From positions 1,645,001 through 1,709,000 of the forward strand of contig OY540813.1 of NCBI GenBank assembly GCA_961205875.1: 64,000 bases of DNA. Direction: 5' to 3'. This document shows, one piece after another, positions 35,643 through 45,408 of this stretch; the first letter of the stretch is position 1, and every line of letters begins with the position of its first letter. A program made the position numbers and the translations under genes. The DNA comes from Sialis fuliginosa. Taxonomy: Eukaryota > Arthropoda > Insecta > Megaloptera > Sialidae. Below the pieces are notes generated by a model. It was not told where the DNA came from, did no database searches, and saw only the letters and a list, made by a program, of their open reading frames with translations.

Positions 35643-36734
35643 CATATATTTAAGAAAATAATAAAAACAGTTTTGTGTTAGTTATATACCTAAATATATT
35701 AATTATATAATATAGTTCTATCTCAAACATTCAATAAAATTATGCAATTACATTTAAATTCTAATTTTTATCTAGATACTTACTTATTTAAGAAAATAAT
35801 AAAAACAATTTTGTGATAGTTATATTTCCAGTGGCGTATCTATGATTTTTTAGGTGGAGGGGGAGGATTTTATATGGGGGGATATATAGTATTGATATTT
35901 TACTTATATTATATATGGTATAAGCATTTAGCCTTATTTCAAAACTGCAGGGGGGGAGGGTAAAATAGACAAGATGGGTATCATTTTGAAAGGTTTTTGT
36001 GCCTCTTTGGGGTTGCAGACCCTCCCCCTGTTATTGATTTACTATTTTACGTGCTCTTTTAGTATAAAATTATTACCTAGCTTTACAGATAGTAGCCCTT
36101 TTAGCCCCCCCCCCCCCTTCGAAAAAATAATAATATTTAAATTTATATAATATTTAAAAAAATACGTTTATTACTTCAAATTTTCAAATCCCTCCATTTC
36201 TATATACGCCCCTGTTCGCATATTTGAAATGGCTCAAAGATAGGATAGAAAAGAATAATCGGTATTAAAATTTTCAGTCAGTTGCCAATGTGACTAAATC
36301 AAAGAAAACTGTTGAATATTTCATATTGTTTGCCAATAAATTAAAAAAAAAAACATTTTTTCTACTGGGGTGCTTTAAACTTTATTTATTTTTTTATTAA
36401 AAAAATTAACATTGTATGTAATTTTTTATTTTTATAAACTTATGTATTGATATACATAAGTACATACTTTTACATAAAATTTCACGTTTCTAAATCCAAT
36501 GCGTTGATGAGCCAGTCACTTATGACTTCTTTCTTTATATTCTATCGTTTTCACTTCGAAAAACCTATCTGATATTATGAAATAATAATTTTTTTTAAAA
36601 TCAAATATTTTTTGAGGTCCAATATACCTCAAAATCCATCACATATTATAGAAAAATTAAAAGAGAGGTGTGGAGAGCCCAAATAATATATATTTACTTA
36701 CATTTTTTAAATCCACATTAACAATAAACAATTT
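35643..36734. other. Intergenic, no gene
   Basis: G-rich and C-rich strips lie at 35860-35960 and 36102-36119. Nothing coding is seen. Confidence 0.5.
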
Positions 36735-36890
36735 AAAACAAATTCCCTCGCTGAACGGATTTTATTCCGGTTTTCACTAATGAATAGAATGTTTCAAGTC
36801 GAAAAAATAGGTATCTTCGCGTTTAATAGGTTTATTACAGATTATATTTATATCCCCGGATAACACCGGGTCCACTGCGCTAGTAAAGAA
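36735..36890. repeat. Dispersed repeat fragment, copy of 31280-31460
   Basis: It shares CGGATTTTATTCCGGTTTTC and AATAGGTTTATTACAGATTA and ends with CACCGGGTCCACTGCGCTAG, the GC-rich end motif of this family. Confidence 0.65.
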
Positions 36891-36942
36891 ACAAAAAATA
36901 TTACAATAAAATTAAAAAATAACATTATTTAAAGCACAAAAA

Positions 36943-36948
36943 TTTATT
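36943..36948 (-). terminator. Polyadenylation signal AATAAA
   Basis: AATAAA on the minus strand, about 60 bp after the stop codon of the secreted Tyr-rich protein gene. Confidence 0.65.
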
Positions 36949-37006
36949 GAAAAAATCGCAATTACATTTTTTTACAACATATTAGAACAAAAAAACAAAT
37001 TATTAA

Positions 37007-37957
37007 TCAATATCCATAATAATCATACACAGGGCGTTTATAATAAGAATCTGAACTCGGTCTGTAGTTAACTTCCGGTTCAAACCGTCTTTGATAGTTC
37101 CTCTCCTGGTAACTCGCTTCATAATACCTTGGGTCTTCATAAATCGTAATTTTCGGCGTCGGATCGTAATGAATAGGAGCAACAACTGGCTTTTCTAATG
37201 GATACCCATCTCTGTGATGATAATAAGGAACTCTATGATTCTGATAGTTATGTTCATCAACCAACCCTCTCTCTCCAAACTGATCCCCAAACTTAGAAGC
37301 ACCTCGAAGATCATGATCGTCATAATACCTCTGCCTTTCGAATTTCCTATTATTCCCATGTTCATTCCCATATCTTCCTCCTTGGTTATAATCTCCACGT
37401 CTTGCTTGATCAGATGCAATCAAAGAACCATCTGTTTCGTATCCACGTTGCTTCTTACCCCCTAGATCCCCATAAGACCTTTGATTTGAATCATGAAAGA
37501 CTTCATCCCCTTCATCGTGGGCATCGTCGTAAAAACTTGAATTACCACCTGATTCGTCTTTATGGTAAGTATTATGGAACCCTGTCTTGTGATGTCCCTT
37601 TTTATGGGCTACCTTCTTCCCGACGTTAGCTGTAGTCCCGCTATTAACATTATGGAAATCCTCGTCTATAAACGATCCAGTGTTCTCGTGCGCTTTCTTT
37701 CCACCATTTTGGTGATCGTAATATCCAGAGTTCTGTGATTGAACTTGCTTGTTTCCACCGTCTTTAGCGTAACCTGATTCTGCTTCGTTTTCGGTCATTC
37801 CTTTCTTCGAAGACAAATCGAATTCGTCTGTTCCTTTATGCAAGGAATGGTCTTTGGCCAGGCTTGCTCTGATCGCATGTTCGTACGGTAAAGATGGCGC
37901 GGCAAATATTTGAATGCACAGTGATGCCAACAATAGGATTAACGTTTTGTGAGACAT
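37007..37957 (-). CDS. Secreted His/Gly/Tyr-rich protein, probably cuticular or extracellular
   Basis: An uninterrupted frame of 316 aa. I place the start at 37957 because MSHKTLILLLASLCIQIFAA is a clean signal peptide and lies 34 nt after a predicted initiator; an in-frame ATG at 38026 lies upstream of the TATA box. The mature protein is hydrophilic. The middle region (around residues 125-165) has a KKGHHKTGFHNTYHKDE segment followed by FYDDAHDEG, matching a repeat-like motif I recall from widespread, poorly characterised insect secreted proteins. The last 60 residues are rich in Tyr, Arg and Pro and end DYYGY. There is no transmembrane segment or cysteine cluster. A structural role in cuticle or another extracellular matrix is inference. 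No intron is evident in the coding region. Confidence 0.85.
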   Translation of the reverse strand: MSHKTLILLLASLCIQIFAAPSLPYEHAIRASLAKDHSLHKGTDEFDLSSKKGMTENEAESGYAKDGGNKQVQSQNSGYYDHQNGGKKAHENTGSFIDEDFHNVNSGTTANVGKKVAHKKGHHKTGFHNTYHKDESGGNSSFYDDAHDEGDEVFHDSNQRSYGDLGGKKQRGYETDGSLIASDQARRGDYNQGGRYGNEHGNNRKFERQRYYDDHDLRGASKFGDQFGERGLVDEHNYQNHRVPYYHHRDGYPLEKPVVAPIHYDPTPKITIYEDPRYYEASYQERNYQRRFEPEVNYRPSSDSYYKRPVYDYYGY

Positions 37958-37988
37958 TGTTGTATTTTTTGGTAACGGTTGGAAGTAA

Positions 37989-38023
37989 ACTGAATAAAGA
38001 ATTGTCCGGTGGTAATTTATATA
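37989..38023 (-). promoter_or_regulatory. TATA box plus TCAGT initiator
   Basis: On the minus strand TATATAAA occupies 38023-38016 and TCAGT occupies 37993-37989. The A of the initiator is 32 bases after the first T of the TATA box. This predicts a 34 nt leader before the ATG at 37957. Confidence 0.8.
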
Positions 38024-38689
38024 CAAGTGATCTATTTTGACCTTAAGATGTTGCAGAATTGCAGACTCACGTTTAACTTCACAGTTTAATAGCCCTTCTT
38101 GAGGTACATTGTCTGGGTTTTTTGTCGTTGATTCGTGTTAAAGATGGTTTACTAACAATATATCACTGCTAACGGAATTGGCAGGTAGTATGGATTTTTT
38201 TGTTATCATTGTTTTAAATTAAATTTTAATTTTACGGTTAATCTTAATTGGATAGGTAAGTACATAAATTGTTTGTTGTATACTTCATTGAGTTAATGTA
38301 AGGTCGATAACATAGGCGTCTGTACATAGAAAAGTTATTGTATTATTTTTTGATATATTATATATACAAATTTAGAACCCGTTAAATTTCAGTAGATAAA
38401 AAATTACGATTTGTATTATTATATTATCATCTTTGTTTTCATGTTTATTTTACAGTAAATTGCTAAATTTTTTGTTTTTTATCAAAAAAAAAATGTCGGC
38501 GTCTATGAATATAAATAAATAATGCAATGTTTTTTCGTAAATAATTTTAAAAATATATTTTACTTAATTAAATTTAAAGCTTGGAAAACAAAAGAAAATT
38601 TTAAATATATTATGTGGTTCCTCAGCATTTGATATTTCACGCTTTTTATAATAATAGACCCCCATGCATATAAAATCAATGTAAATTAG
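38024..38689. other. Upstream intergenic, no gene
   Basis: AT-rich. It presumably holds proximal promoter sequence for the minus-strand secreted-protein gene. No recognisable element. Confidence 0.4.
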
Positions 38690-39438
38690 GGTATTTTAGT
38701 CGATATTTGTATGACGAGTTGAAGTTCACATCAGGAAATTTCACTAAAAAATGTTGAATTTTTGATTTCATTAAAAGTATGTTTATTGTATAGAAAATGA
38801 CGTGAAAAGTTGTTTGTTTCAAACCGCAGGTCTGTATCTCAAACCGTTCTCGAGATATAGCCTCTCAAAGTTTTATTTTTTTCAAATTTTTGAAGAAAAA
38901 AGGCCGTAACTTTTGAACGCGTGGTCGGAATTGATTTTAGTTGACGGATTTGGAATCAGCGTGTCAAAATCTATATAATGGCATATATAATAACTTAAAA
39001 CTAGGAAAAAAAAAAATTCGCGAAAAATCGAAAAAATTCAAAGGGGTATACCTTAAAAAAATGTCGATTTTTGACGAACATTTTTTTGTCGAATTTTAAA
39101 GTATTATACATGTCATTATATAGATTTTGACACGCTGATTTCAAATCCGTCAACTAAAATCAATTCCGATCACGCGTTCAAAAGTTATGGCCTTTTTTCT
39201 CCAAAAATTTGAAAAAACTAAAACTTTGAGAGGCTATATCTCGAGAACGGTTTGAGATACAGACCTGCGGTTTGAAACAAACAACTTTTCACGTCATTTT
39301 CTATACAATAAACATGCTTTTAACGACATCAAAAATTCTAAATTTTTTAGTGAAATTTTCTGCAGTGAACTTCAACTCGTCATACAAATATCGACTAAAA
39401 TACAAGAAAATAAGACGTAGAATCATTTAGTTACTATA
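38690..39438. mobile_element. Foldback element, second copy of 22881-23658
   Basis: Arms of about 350 bp mirror each other (GTATGACGAGTTGAAGTTCA against TGAACTTCAACTCGTCATAC). The left outer tip is degraded and the right tip is intact (GTAGAATCATTTAGTTACTA). It is very similar to the other copy, implying fairly recent spread. Confidence 0.85.
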
Positions 39439-39961
39439 TAAATATATAAGAATTTATTTAAAAAAGTAAAAGCTTGAACTTAAGGTGTTTCATAACTAGT
39501 TTGTTTGTTAATAGGAGGGGGAGGATTGACAAATCTATTAAATATTAAAAATTTCACGCCTCGCCACTGTGATATATCAATTAGTACTTTATCTTACAAA
39601 ATATATTTAAATTAACAACTTTTGATAAGAAAATTTAAAATTATATATTTTTTTTTTTAATAAAATTTAAAATTTTCTTATCAAAAGTTGAATCGATCTT
39701 GATGAAATTTGGTAGAGAGATAGCTTGCACCCTGAGGAAGAACAGATGCTACTTTGTATCCCAAAAAATTTATTAAATTAAAAAAACGGGTGACATTTGT
39801 ACGCGCGACCTGTTTTATCGATTACCATAACAAAAATGTATTGACAGCTCCTACTTAACCTAACTTTTATGCGAACGAACAGCTAGTATTTAACTAAAAA
39901 TTCTGCATATTTTGAATAAAATTAATAACAAAAACACTTGTAATAATTTCAATAAATAATC
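39439..39961. other. Intergenic 3' of HARS
   Basis: A short inverted pair, AAATTTAAAATTATATA and TTTAAAATTTTCTTATCAAA, lies near 39600-39690. AATAAA on the minus strand at 39967-39962 is a likely HARS polyadenylation signal. No gene. Confidence 0.45.
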
Positions 39962-40049
39962 TTTATTATACAAAAAATCATCATAGTATAAATTAAAATA
40001 GTTATTATAAAAAAAAAAAAACAAGAAAAAATATATTTATCTGCGTTTA

Positions 40050-43000
40050 TTAACCCAATTTCTTCTTTATTTCCGCAACAATTTCATCTTGAGACACTTC
40101 AACCTCTTCCCTTGTTTCAACGACACGCAATTTAACAACACCTCTCTGTATTTCCGACTCCCCGAGAATAATCGCAAGTGGTATTCCCTGTTCTTCACAA
40201 TGCTGAAGTTGCACCAACAGCTTAGGATTTTTCTTGTATGATTGTTCAGCCTGAAATAAAACAAACCAGGGAAATTCACAAACACACTACAAGCCACTTA
40301 AACTAACCTTAACCCCACTTTCCCACAACGTCTTGCATATCTTCATCCGATGTTCCAACAGATTCTTCTGAGCCGATGCGACGTAAACTTCCACTTCTGC
40401 ATTTCTTACTTTAGTTTTCGAATCAGCAAGTTTCGATTCAAGAACCGAAAAGATTCGCTCGACGCCTATAGACACTCCTACGCATGGAACTTGTTTATTG
40501 CGGGAGTCAAACATCCCAACTAGATTATCGTACCGGCCACCTCCTGCAACAGATCCGACGGAAATGCCTTCACCGTCTCCTGACTGACCTGAAAATAGAA
40601 ATTTATTTCATTACAACGCTTGAAACATCAAAAAATATTAACTTACCTAAAAGAACAGCTTCGTAGATTATTCCTGTGTAATAATCGAGTCCCCGCGCTA
40701 AGCTTAGATCGAATAGAACTGCGTTACTGACTCCGAATAAGTCACAGTAATGCAAAATCAGTTTCATTGCTTCGAGGCCTTCTTTTGCAGATTTCACTTT
40801 GTTTAGTCTTTCATCGGCTAGGAGGGTATCAACAAGTTCTGCTTTTCCATTCAATCTCACAAACTCACCGATTTTATCAGCTACAGCTTCAGAAAGTCCC
40901 TTTTCTTCAATCATTTCAGTACGTACTTCAGACCACGGCGACTGGAATATTAAACAATTAGAGAAAAAACAACAGGTGACTTTCAAGTCTCCGTAATTTA
41001 CGTAAAAATGGTTTAATTTAAATAAATGAATGAGCATTTGAAAGATTGAAACATCTACTATTCAGTACTTTTTGCAGATTGAATTTTTATCCATTTTCTG
41101 AAAAGTTATGGGGTCATGAATTTTTTTTAAATATTAATAAAATATCAGGAAAATTTCAAAGGTCTGTAATTATCATAAAAATGGTCAAATTTAAATAAAT
41201 AAAGAAGTGTTAGAAAAATTGGAATCTCTACTATTCAGTGCTTTTTGCAGATTGAATTTTTATCTATTTTCTGAAAAGTTATGGGGTTATAATTTTTTTT
41301 TAATATTAATCAAAAATCAGAAAAATTTCAAAGGTCTGTAATTATCATAAAAATGGTCGAATTTAAATAAATAAAGAAGCATTAGAAAGATTGGAATCTC
41401 TACTATTCAGCGCTCTTTGTAAATTGAATTTTTATCAATATTCAGAAAAGTTATGGGGTTTTAAAAAAATTTTAAGCATTAATCAAAAATCGTTTTTGTT
41501 TACTTTAAAATTCCATAACTTTGCAGAAAATGGATAAAAGTTCAACCTGTAAAAAACAGTGAAAAGTAGATATTCTAATCTTTCAAACGCAGTCTTTTCC
41601 ATTTAGATATGACCATTTTTAACATTGAAAATTGCCCTTTTTCTTAAAAAAAATACCTTGTCTAATTTATCAACTGAAGAACAAATAGCTCTGAATTTAT
41701 CTGCAGGCACTCCACAAGCTTCAAACATTCCATCCAACAGCTGTCTGTGGTTCAGTTTAATCACATAACTCCCTATATCAAGGGACTCTAATATCTCGTG
41801 AACTATTCTGACACATTCTGCGTCAGGTATCATAGGATCGTAACTTCCCGCTATATCAAAATCCTGAAATTGTGTTTTTCATTAGTAAATATTCAATTAC
41901 AACTGTATTAAATTACATACGCATTGGTAGAATTCCCTGTAACGTCCTTTAGTCATTGAAGGATTATCTCTACGATAAACTTTTCCAATATGATATCGTT
42001 TGATGCTTGAAATTTTATTCATCGCTAGAAATCGTGCAAAAGGCACGGTTAAATCATAACGTAGTGATAAAATCTCCCCTCCTTGATCTTTTAGATCGTA
42101 AATAAGTTTAGAATCTTCTCCATATTTCCCCGTTAACACTTCCTAAAAAAAAAAAAAAAAGCATTAATAAACAAAAAAATGTATATACTTTAATTAAAAT
42201 ATACCTTCAATTCAAAAACAGGTGTATCAATTGTTTCAGCCCCATGTTTTTTAAATATATTAATTATTTTGTTTAAGACATTCATACGTATTGTCATTTG
42301 TTCTGAAGAATAATCTCTAGTTCCTTTCGGAGTTTTAAGTATAAACTTCTGCGATACAGGTGCTGCATCATCACTAAGTTGTGCTTTCAGTTCTAGAAGC
42401 TTTGCTACCTCTTCTGCAATCTAAAATTTACATAAAAAATTATTTTAAAAAAATGTCTTTTATTTGCATGTAACACAAAGTTCACCTTTGGATTAGAATT
42501 ATTTGATGCACGACACACAGAAGTGAAATTCCAATGTGCAGCCAACCGCGTGAAGCGACCAAGCGTGACAGGAACGTTGAGAATTCGCACAGACCGCAAC
42601 ATTGCCGGACAGGAACGGGTAATTATGAAATGGAGAAACAATCTTCTTCAGCACTGATTAAACCGAAAATTATTCTCAAGCAACCAAAATTACAGAGCTG
42701 TAGTGATGATATTTAGCGCCCATTTATTTTGCCCAATCTCTACAGCTCTGCAAATAGATATCCCACCTGAGTGTTATTTGTTAATATTGAAGACAGTTCT
42801 TTGGGAACTTCATGATTAAAAACGTCTATGAAGTTTGTACGTTTGGTTTCAGTAAAAGAAGCAATGTGAGTCAACCACCGTTGCAAGTTTTCATATTTGG
42901 TTGTATTTATTTTATTTGATATGATATAATCGTATATAATTCTGTCTAATTGTGTTGGAACATGGTTATATAAATAGCTATAGTTTGATAAGTATTTATC

Positions 43001-43427
43001 CAAGTTTTTTATATCATTTTCTTTTAATTGAGTTAATGATTTTTTATCAATTACCTAGAGGAATAAACACGTCACATAAAATATACTACATACATATTTA
43101 CTTACATACTTCTATATTGAAAAAGCACTTTAAAAATAATTCGATTCTTAATCAAAAGGGCATATGTTCAATCCATATTGGTTATATTTATTATAAATAA
43201 TGTTAGTATTTGATGAAACCATGAATTAAAAAGTATCCCTTTACATGCATTTTATAATTCCTTATAATTAAGATATGCGAAATATCTATGTTAGAAAATA
43301 AATCAAGATTTTAAAAATTACAAAAAAATCTAACCTTCTCTTTTGATTCCTTTGCAGCTTTCAATTTTCTTACAATATCACCCTGTTCAGTTATCAATTG
43401 CAGTATTTTTTCTTTATTTGCGCTCAT
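40050..43427 (-). CDS. HARS1: Histidyl-tRNA synthetase (histidine--tRNA ligase)
   Basis: Charges tRNA(His) with histidine. Minus-strand exons of the cytosolic form: 43427-43335, 42420-42205, 42142-41921, 41863-41657, 40941-40647, 40588-40308 and 40250-40050. Phases close throughout, giving 504 aa against 509 in human. Exon 1 plus the start of the next exon form a WHEP domain ([10 protein letters not shown] to [13 protein letters not shown]). The class II core follows: TPKGTRDYS, motif 2 ([20 protein letters not shown]), the histidine-specific [10 protein letters not shown] loop, [12 protein letters not shown], motif 3 (GVSIGVERI), then the anticodon-binding domain ending KKKLG. A separate first exon (42602-42486) offers a mitochondrial form. 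The gene is head-to-head with CNOT7. Intron 1 carries an extra GST-like exon. Confidence 0.95.
41006..41640. repeat. Three tandem units of about 172 bp plus inverted end, HARS intron
   Basis: AAAAATGGT(C/T)(A/G)AATTTAAATAA occurs at about 41006, 41177 and 41349, each followed by CTACTATTCAG, TTGAATTTTTATC and AAAAGTTATGGGGT. At about 41500-41630 an inverted, diverged copy follows (CCATAACTTTGCAGAAAATG, ATATGACCATTTTTAAC). All lie in the intron between 40941 and 41657. Confidence 0.75.
42486..42602 (-). CDS. HARS1: Alternative first exon of HARS encoding a mitochondrial targeting-like peptide
   Basis: The ATG at 42602 opens 39 codons reading [20 protein letters not shown] and then [19 protein letters not shown], ending exactly at the donor AAG|GTGAAC in phase 0. 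It joins in frame to the shared exon at 42420 (IAEEVAKLL). The first 32 residues contain five Arg, no acidic residue and many hydrophobic residues, which is the profile of a mitochondrial presequence. Many animals make mitochondrial and cytosolic HARS from one gene by alternative starts. Spliced this way the protein is 512 aa and lacks the first helix of the WHEP domain. Transcript data are not available here. Confidence 0.8.
42723..42728 (-). terminator. Intronic polyadenylation signal in HARS
   Basis: AATAAA on the minus strand, 12 bases past the TAG that ends the read-through of the GST-like exon and about 120 bases before the mitochondrial-form ATG. It could terminate a short transcript. 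Confidence 0.45.
42740..43054 (-). CDS. GST-C-like exon inside HARS intron 1
   Basis: The acceptor TTCCTCTAG precedes 43054. The exon reads [20 protein letters not shown], then [15 protein letters not shown], a variable middle and [12 protein letters not shown]. The pattern YL..YSYL....PTQ.D and RW..HI.SF is characteristic of the GST-C-like domain of eEF1B-beta, EEF1E1/AIMP3 and some aminoacyl-tRNA synthetases. With the donor CAG|GTGGGA at 42767 it is 288 bp, phase 0 on both sides, and could be spliced between HARS exon 1 and exon 2, giving 600 aa. Without that donor it reads VGYLFAEL and stops at 42740, giving a 135 aa WHEP-helix plus GST-like protein. The domain call rests on motif recall, not a search. 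Confidence 0.7.
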   Translation of the reverse strand, partial: VIDKKSLTQLKENDIKNLDKYLSNYSYLYNHVPTQLDRIIYDYIISNKINTTKYENLQRWLTHIASFTETKRTNFIDVFNHEVPKELSSILTNNTQVGYLFAEL

Positions 43428-43887
43428 TTTTTAAACTTATATTTATCGTTTATACAAAAACATATAGATATTTCTTTACAACGTGTAATTCAATAATAAA
43501 TTTCAAGATTTTCCTCCCCCACCCATTTTCTTTCACCTTTCACACTTTTTGCACGACTTTTCAAAAAAAATAATTTCTATTATGTTGCTTGCATTGTAAT
43601 TAATTTCTCAGCAGTTGGTAAAAATTTCTTAATACATATGTCATTCTGCAGTATTGTATGGCGGTTGCATTATTTTCTTTAAAATTAAAATGACAAGGAA
43701 AAAGTAACACTGCAGTAATATTTGAAACTCGTGTTTATGTGTTTTTTGAATATACCTTTATCAACGTATGGTTTTCCATTTTTGCAACAGATGTAATTAC
43801 AAGTAACAATTACGAGTGTGTACATGTTTGGTTAATGTTATTCTTTTTGAAGAGCTGGGAATAATAACCCAAACAGCGTTACATAAA
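43428..43887. promoter_or_regulatory. Divergent promoter region, HARS / CNOT7
   Basis: Only 460 bp separates the HARS ATG (minus, 43427) from the CNOT7 ATG (plus, 43888). No TATA box is placed suitably for either gene. Compact head-to-head pairing of two housekeeping genes suggests a shared bidirectional promoter. The 5' UTRs must lie within this interval unless there are non-coding first exons elsewhere. Confidence 0.6.
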
Positions 43888-45183
43888 ATGCCTTCTGCAA
43901 CGGGAAATATTATTCCTAGTAATGAGGAATGTGGCATCCGAGATGTCTGGTGCCATAATTTAGAAGATGAATTTCGAACAATAAGACAGGTAAGCCAAAT
44001 ATTACAAACAATGCAATGTTTATAAATTATAAACAAACATTTCTGATACTATGAAATAAACATCAAAACAAAAAATACTTTTCACATTATGTGTTACAAC
44101 TCATAAGTTAATTAGTAATAAGGTTGATCGAAAAATGACTTTGTCACTTTTAGATTGTTCAAAAATATAACTATGTTGCTATGGACACTGAATTTCCTGG
44201 GGTAGTTGCAAGACCTATCGGAGAATTCCGAAGCACCGCAGATTACCAATACCAACTATTACGATGTAATGTGGATTTATTAAGGATTATACAGCTCGGT
44301 TTAACGTTCTTGGATGAAAATGGAAAAACACCTGGTGGTTCTTATACGACGTGGCAGTTCAATTTTAAATTTAACCTTTCGTAAGTAATTTAAATAGTTT
44401 AATGCAACAATTTGTGATTAAAAAAAATATTTTTTTATATCAAACAGGGAAGATATGTATGCCCAAGATAGTATAGATCTGCTCCAGAATTCAGGAATAC
44501 AATTTAAAAAACACGAGGAAGAAGGAATCGACCAACTGGAATTTGCTGAACTCTTAATGACATCGGGAGTCGTCCTGATGGACAATATAAAGTGGCTCTC
44601 GTTCCATTCTGGCTATGATTTTGGATATCTGATCAAATTACTCACCGACCAGAACTTACCCGATGAAGAGAGTGAGTTTTTTGAACTGTTGAGATTGTAT
44701 TTTCCCACCGTTTATGACGTAAAGGTACAAAAAATAATATTTCATATTTAAATCGGTTTTAACTATTTATTTTTTTCAGTATTTAATGAAATCCTGCAAA
44801 AACCTTAAAGGGGGCTTACAAGAAGTTGCTGATCAACTTGATTTGGAAAGAATTGGACCTCAGCATCAAGCAGGTTCTGATTCTTTACTCACCGGAATGG
44901 CATTTTTCAAAATGAAAGAGGTTAGTTTTTAACGATTTATTACTCCAGAAATATATATCACAGAAACTTCAGATTGGTCTTAAAACTTGCGTTATTTAAT
45001 CTAGTTTAACATGTTTAGAAGTTACAGCCCTTTATCCAAATTTACTGAGTGGTTATTTTTCAGATGTTCTTTGAAGACAATATCGACGATTCTAAGTACC
45101 GAGGCCACCTTTACGGTTTAGGAACGTCGTTCATAATCAACGGTAATTTCCACGATAACGGAGACAATGGCAGTTCTTCGTAA
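43888..45183 (+). CDS. CNOT7: CCR4-NOT deadenylase subunit CNOT7/Pop2 (Caf1)
   Basis: A 3'-5' poly(A) exonuclease of the CCR4-NOT complex that shortens mRNA tails. Exons: 43888-43989, 44154-44380, 44448-44724, 44780-44920 and 45064-45183. The phases give 288 aa against 285 in human. It is a DEDD nuclease: D45 and E47 in [10 protein letters not shown]167 in HSGYDFGYL, and D236 in [11 protein letters not shown], all present. The N-terminus ([15 protein letters not shown]) and the C-terminal GHLYGLG are typical. The protein is conserved from end to end with no sign of truncation. Intron 4 (44921-45063) contains a repeat related to the 167 bp satellite at 62.5 kb. Confidence 0.96.
44940..45060. 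repeat. Diverged relative of the 167 bp satellite, CNOT7 intron 4
   Basis: AACTTCAGATTGGTCTTAAA, TAATCTAGTTTAACATGTTT and GAAGTTACAGCCCTTTA correspond in order to parts of the monomer at 62551-63965, with the middle segment missing. Confidence 0.6.
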
Positions 45184-45402
45184 ATGTATATTTTATGCAA
45201 ATGTGCGGTATTTTTGTTGAGACTTCTTTTTATGCAGTAGTTTTTATAATGATTAATTATAAGTGTAAATGTTTAAGTTGATGTATTTGTAACTTTGCAC
45301 TATTTCTATGTAAATGATACAGATATTATAAGCTAGAACATAGTACTATTATTTTTGTATAAAGATAGGCTAAGCATCGTTTCATTTTAATGTAAAGTTT
45401 TC

Positions 45403-45408
45403 AATAAA
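45403..45408 (+). terminator. Polyadenylation signal of CNOT7
   Basis: AATAAA on the plus strand, 220 bp after the CNOT7 stop, followed by T-rich sequence. Confidence 0.65.

Noticed and set aside
37958..38026. Upstream ATG for the Tyr-rich secreted protein
   Set aside because: It would lie before the TATA box and hide the signal peptide inside the protein.
40484..41000. Plus-strand open frames across HARS exons
   Set aside because: They are antisense shadows of the conserved HARS exons.
42605..42641. Extending the mitochondrial HARS exon upstream of 42602
   Set aside because: The upstream frame opens only with TTG. The ATG at 42602 is the first in frame and gives a proper presequence.
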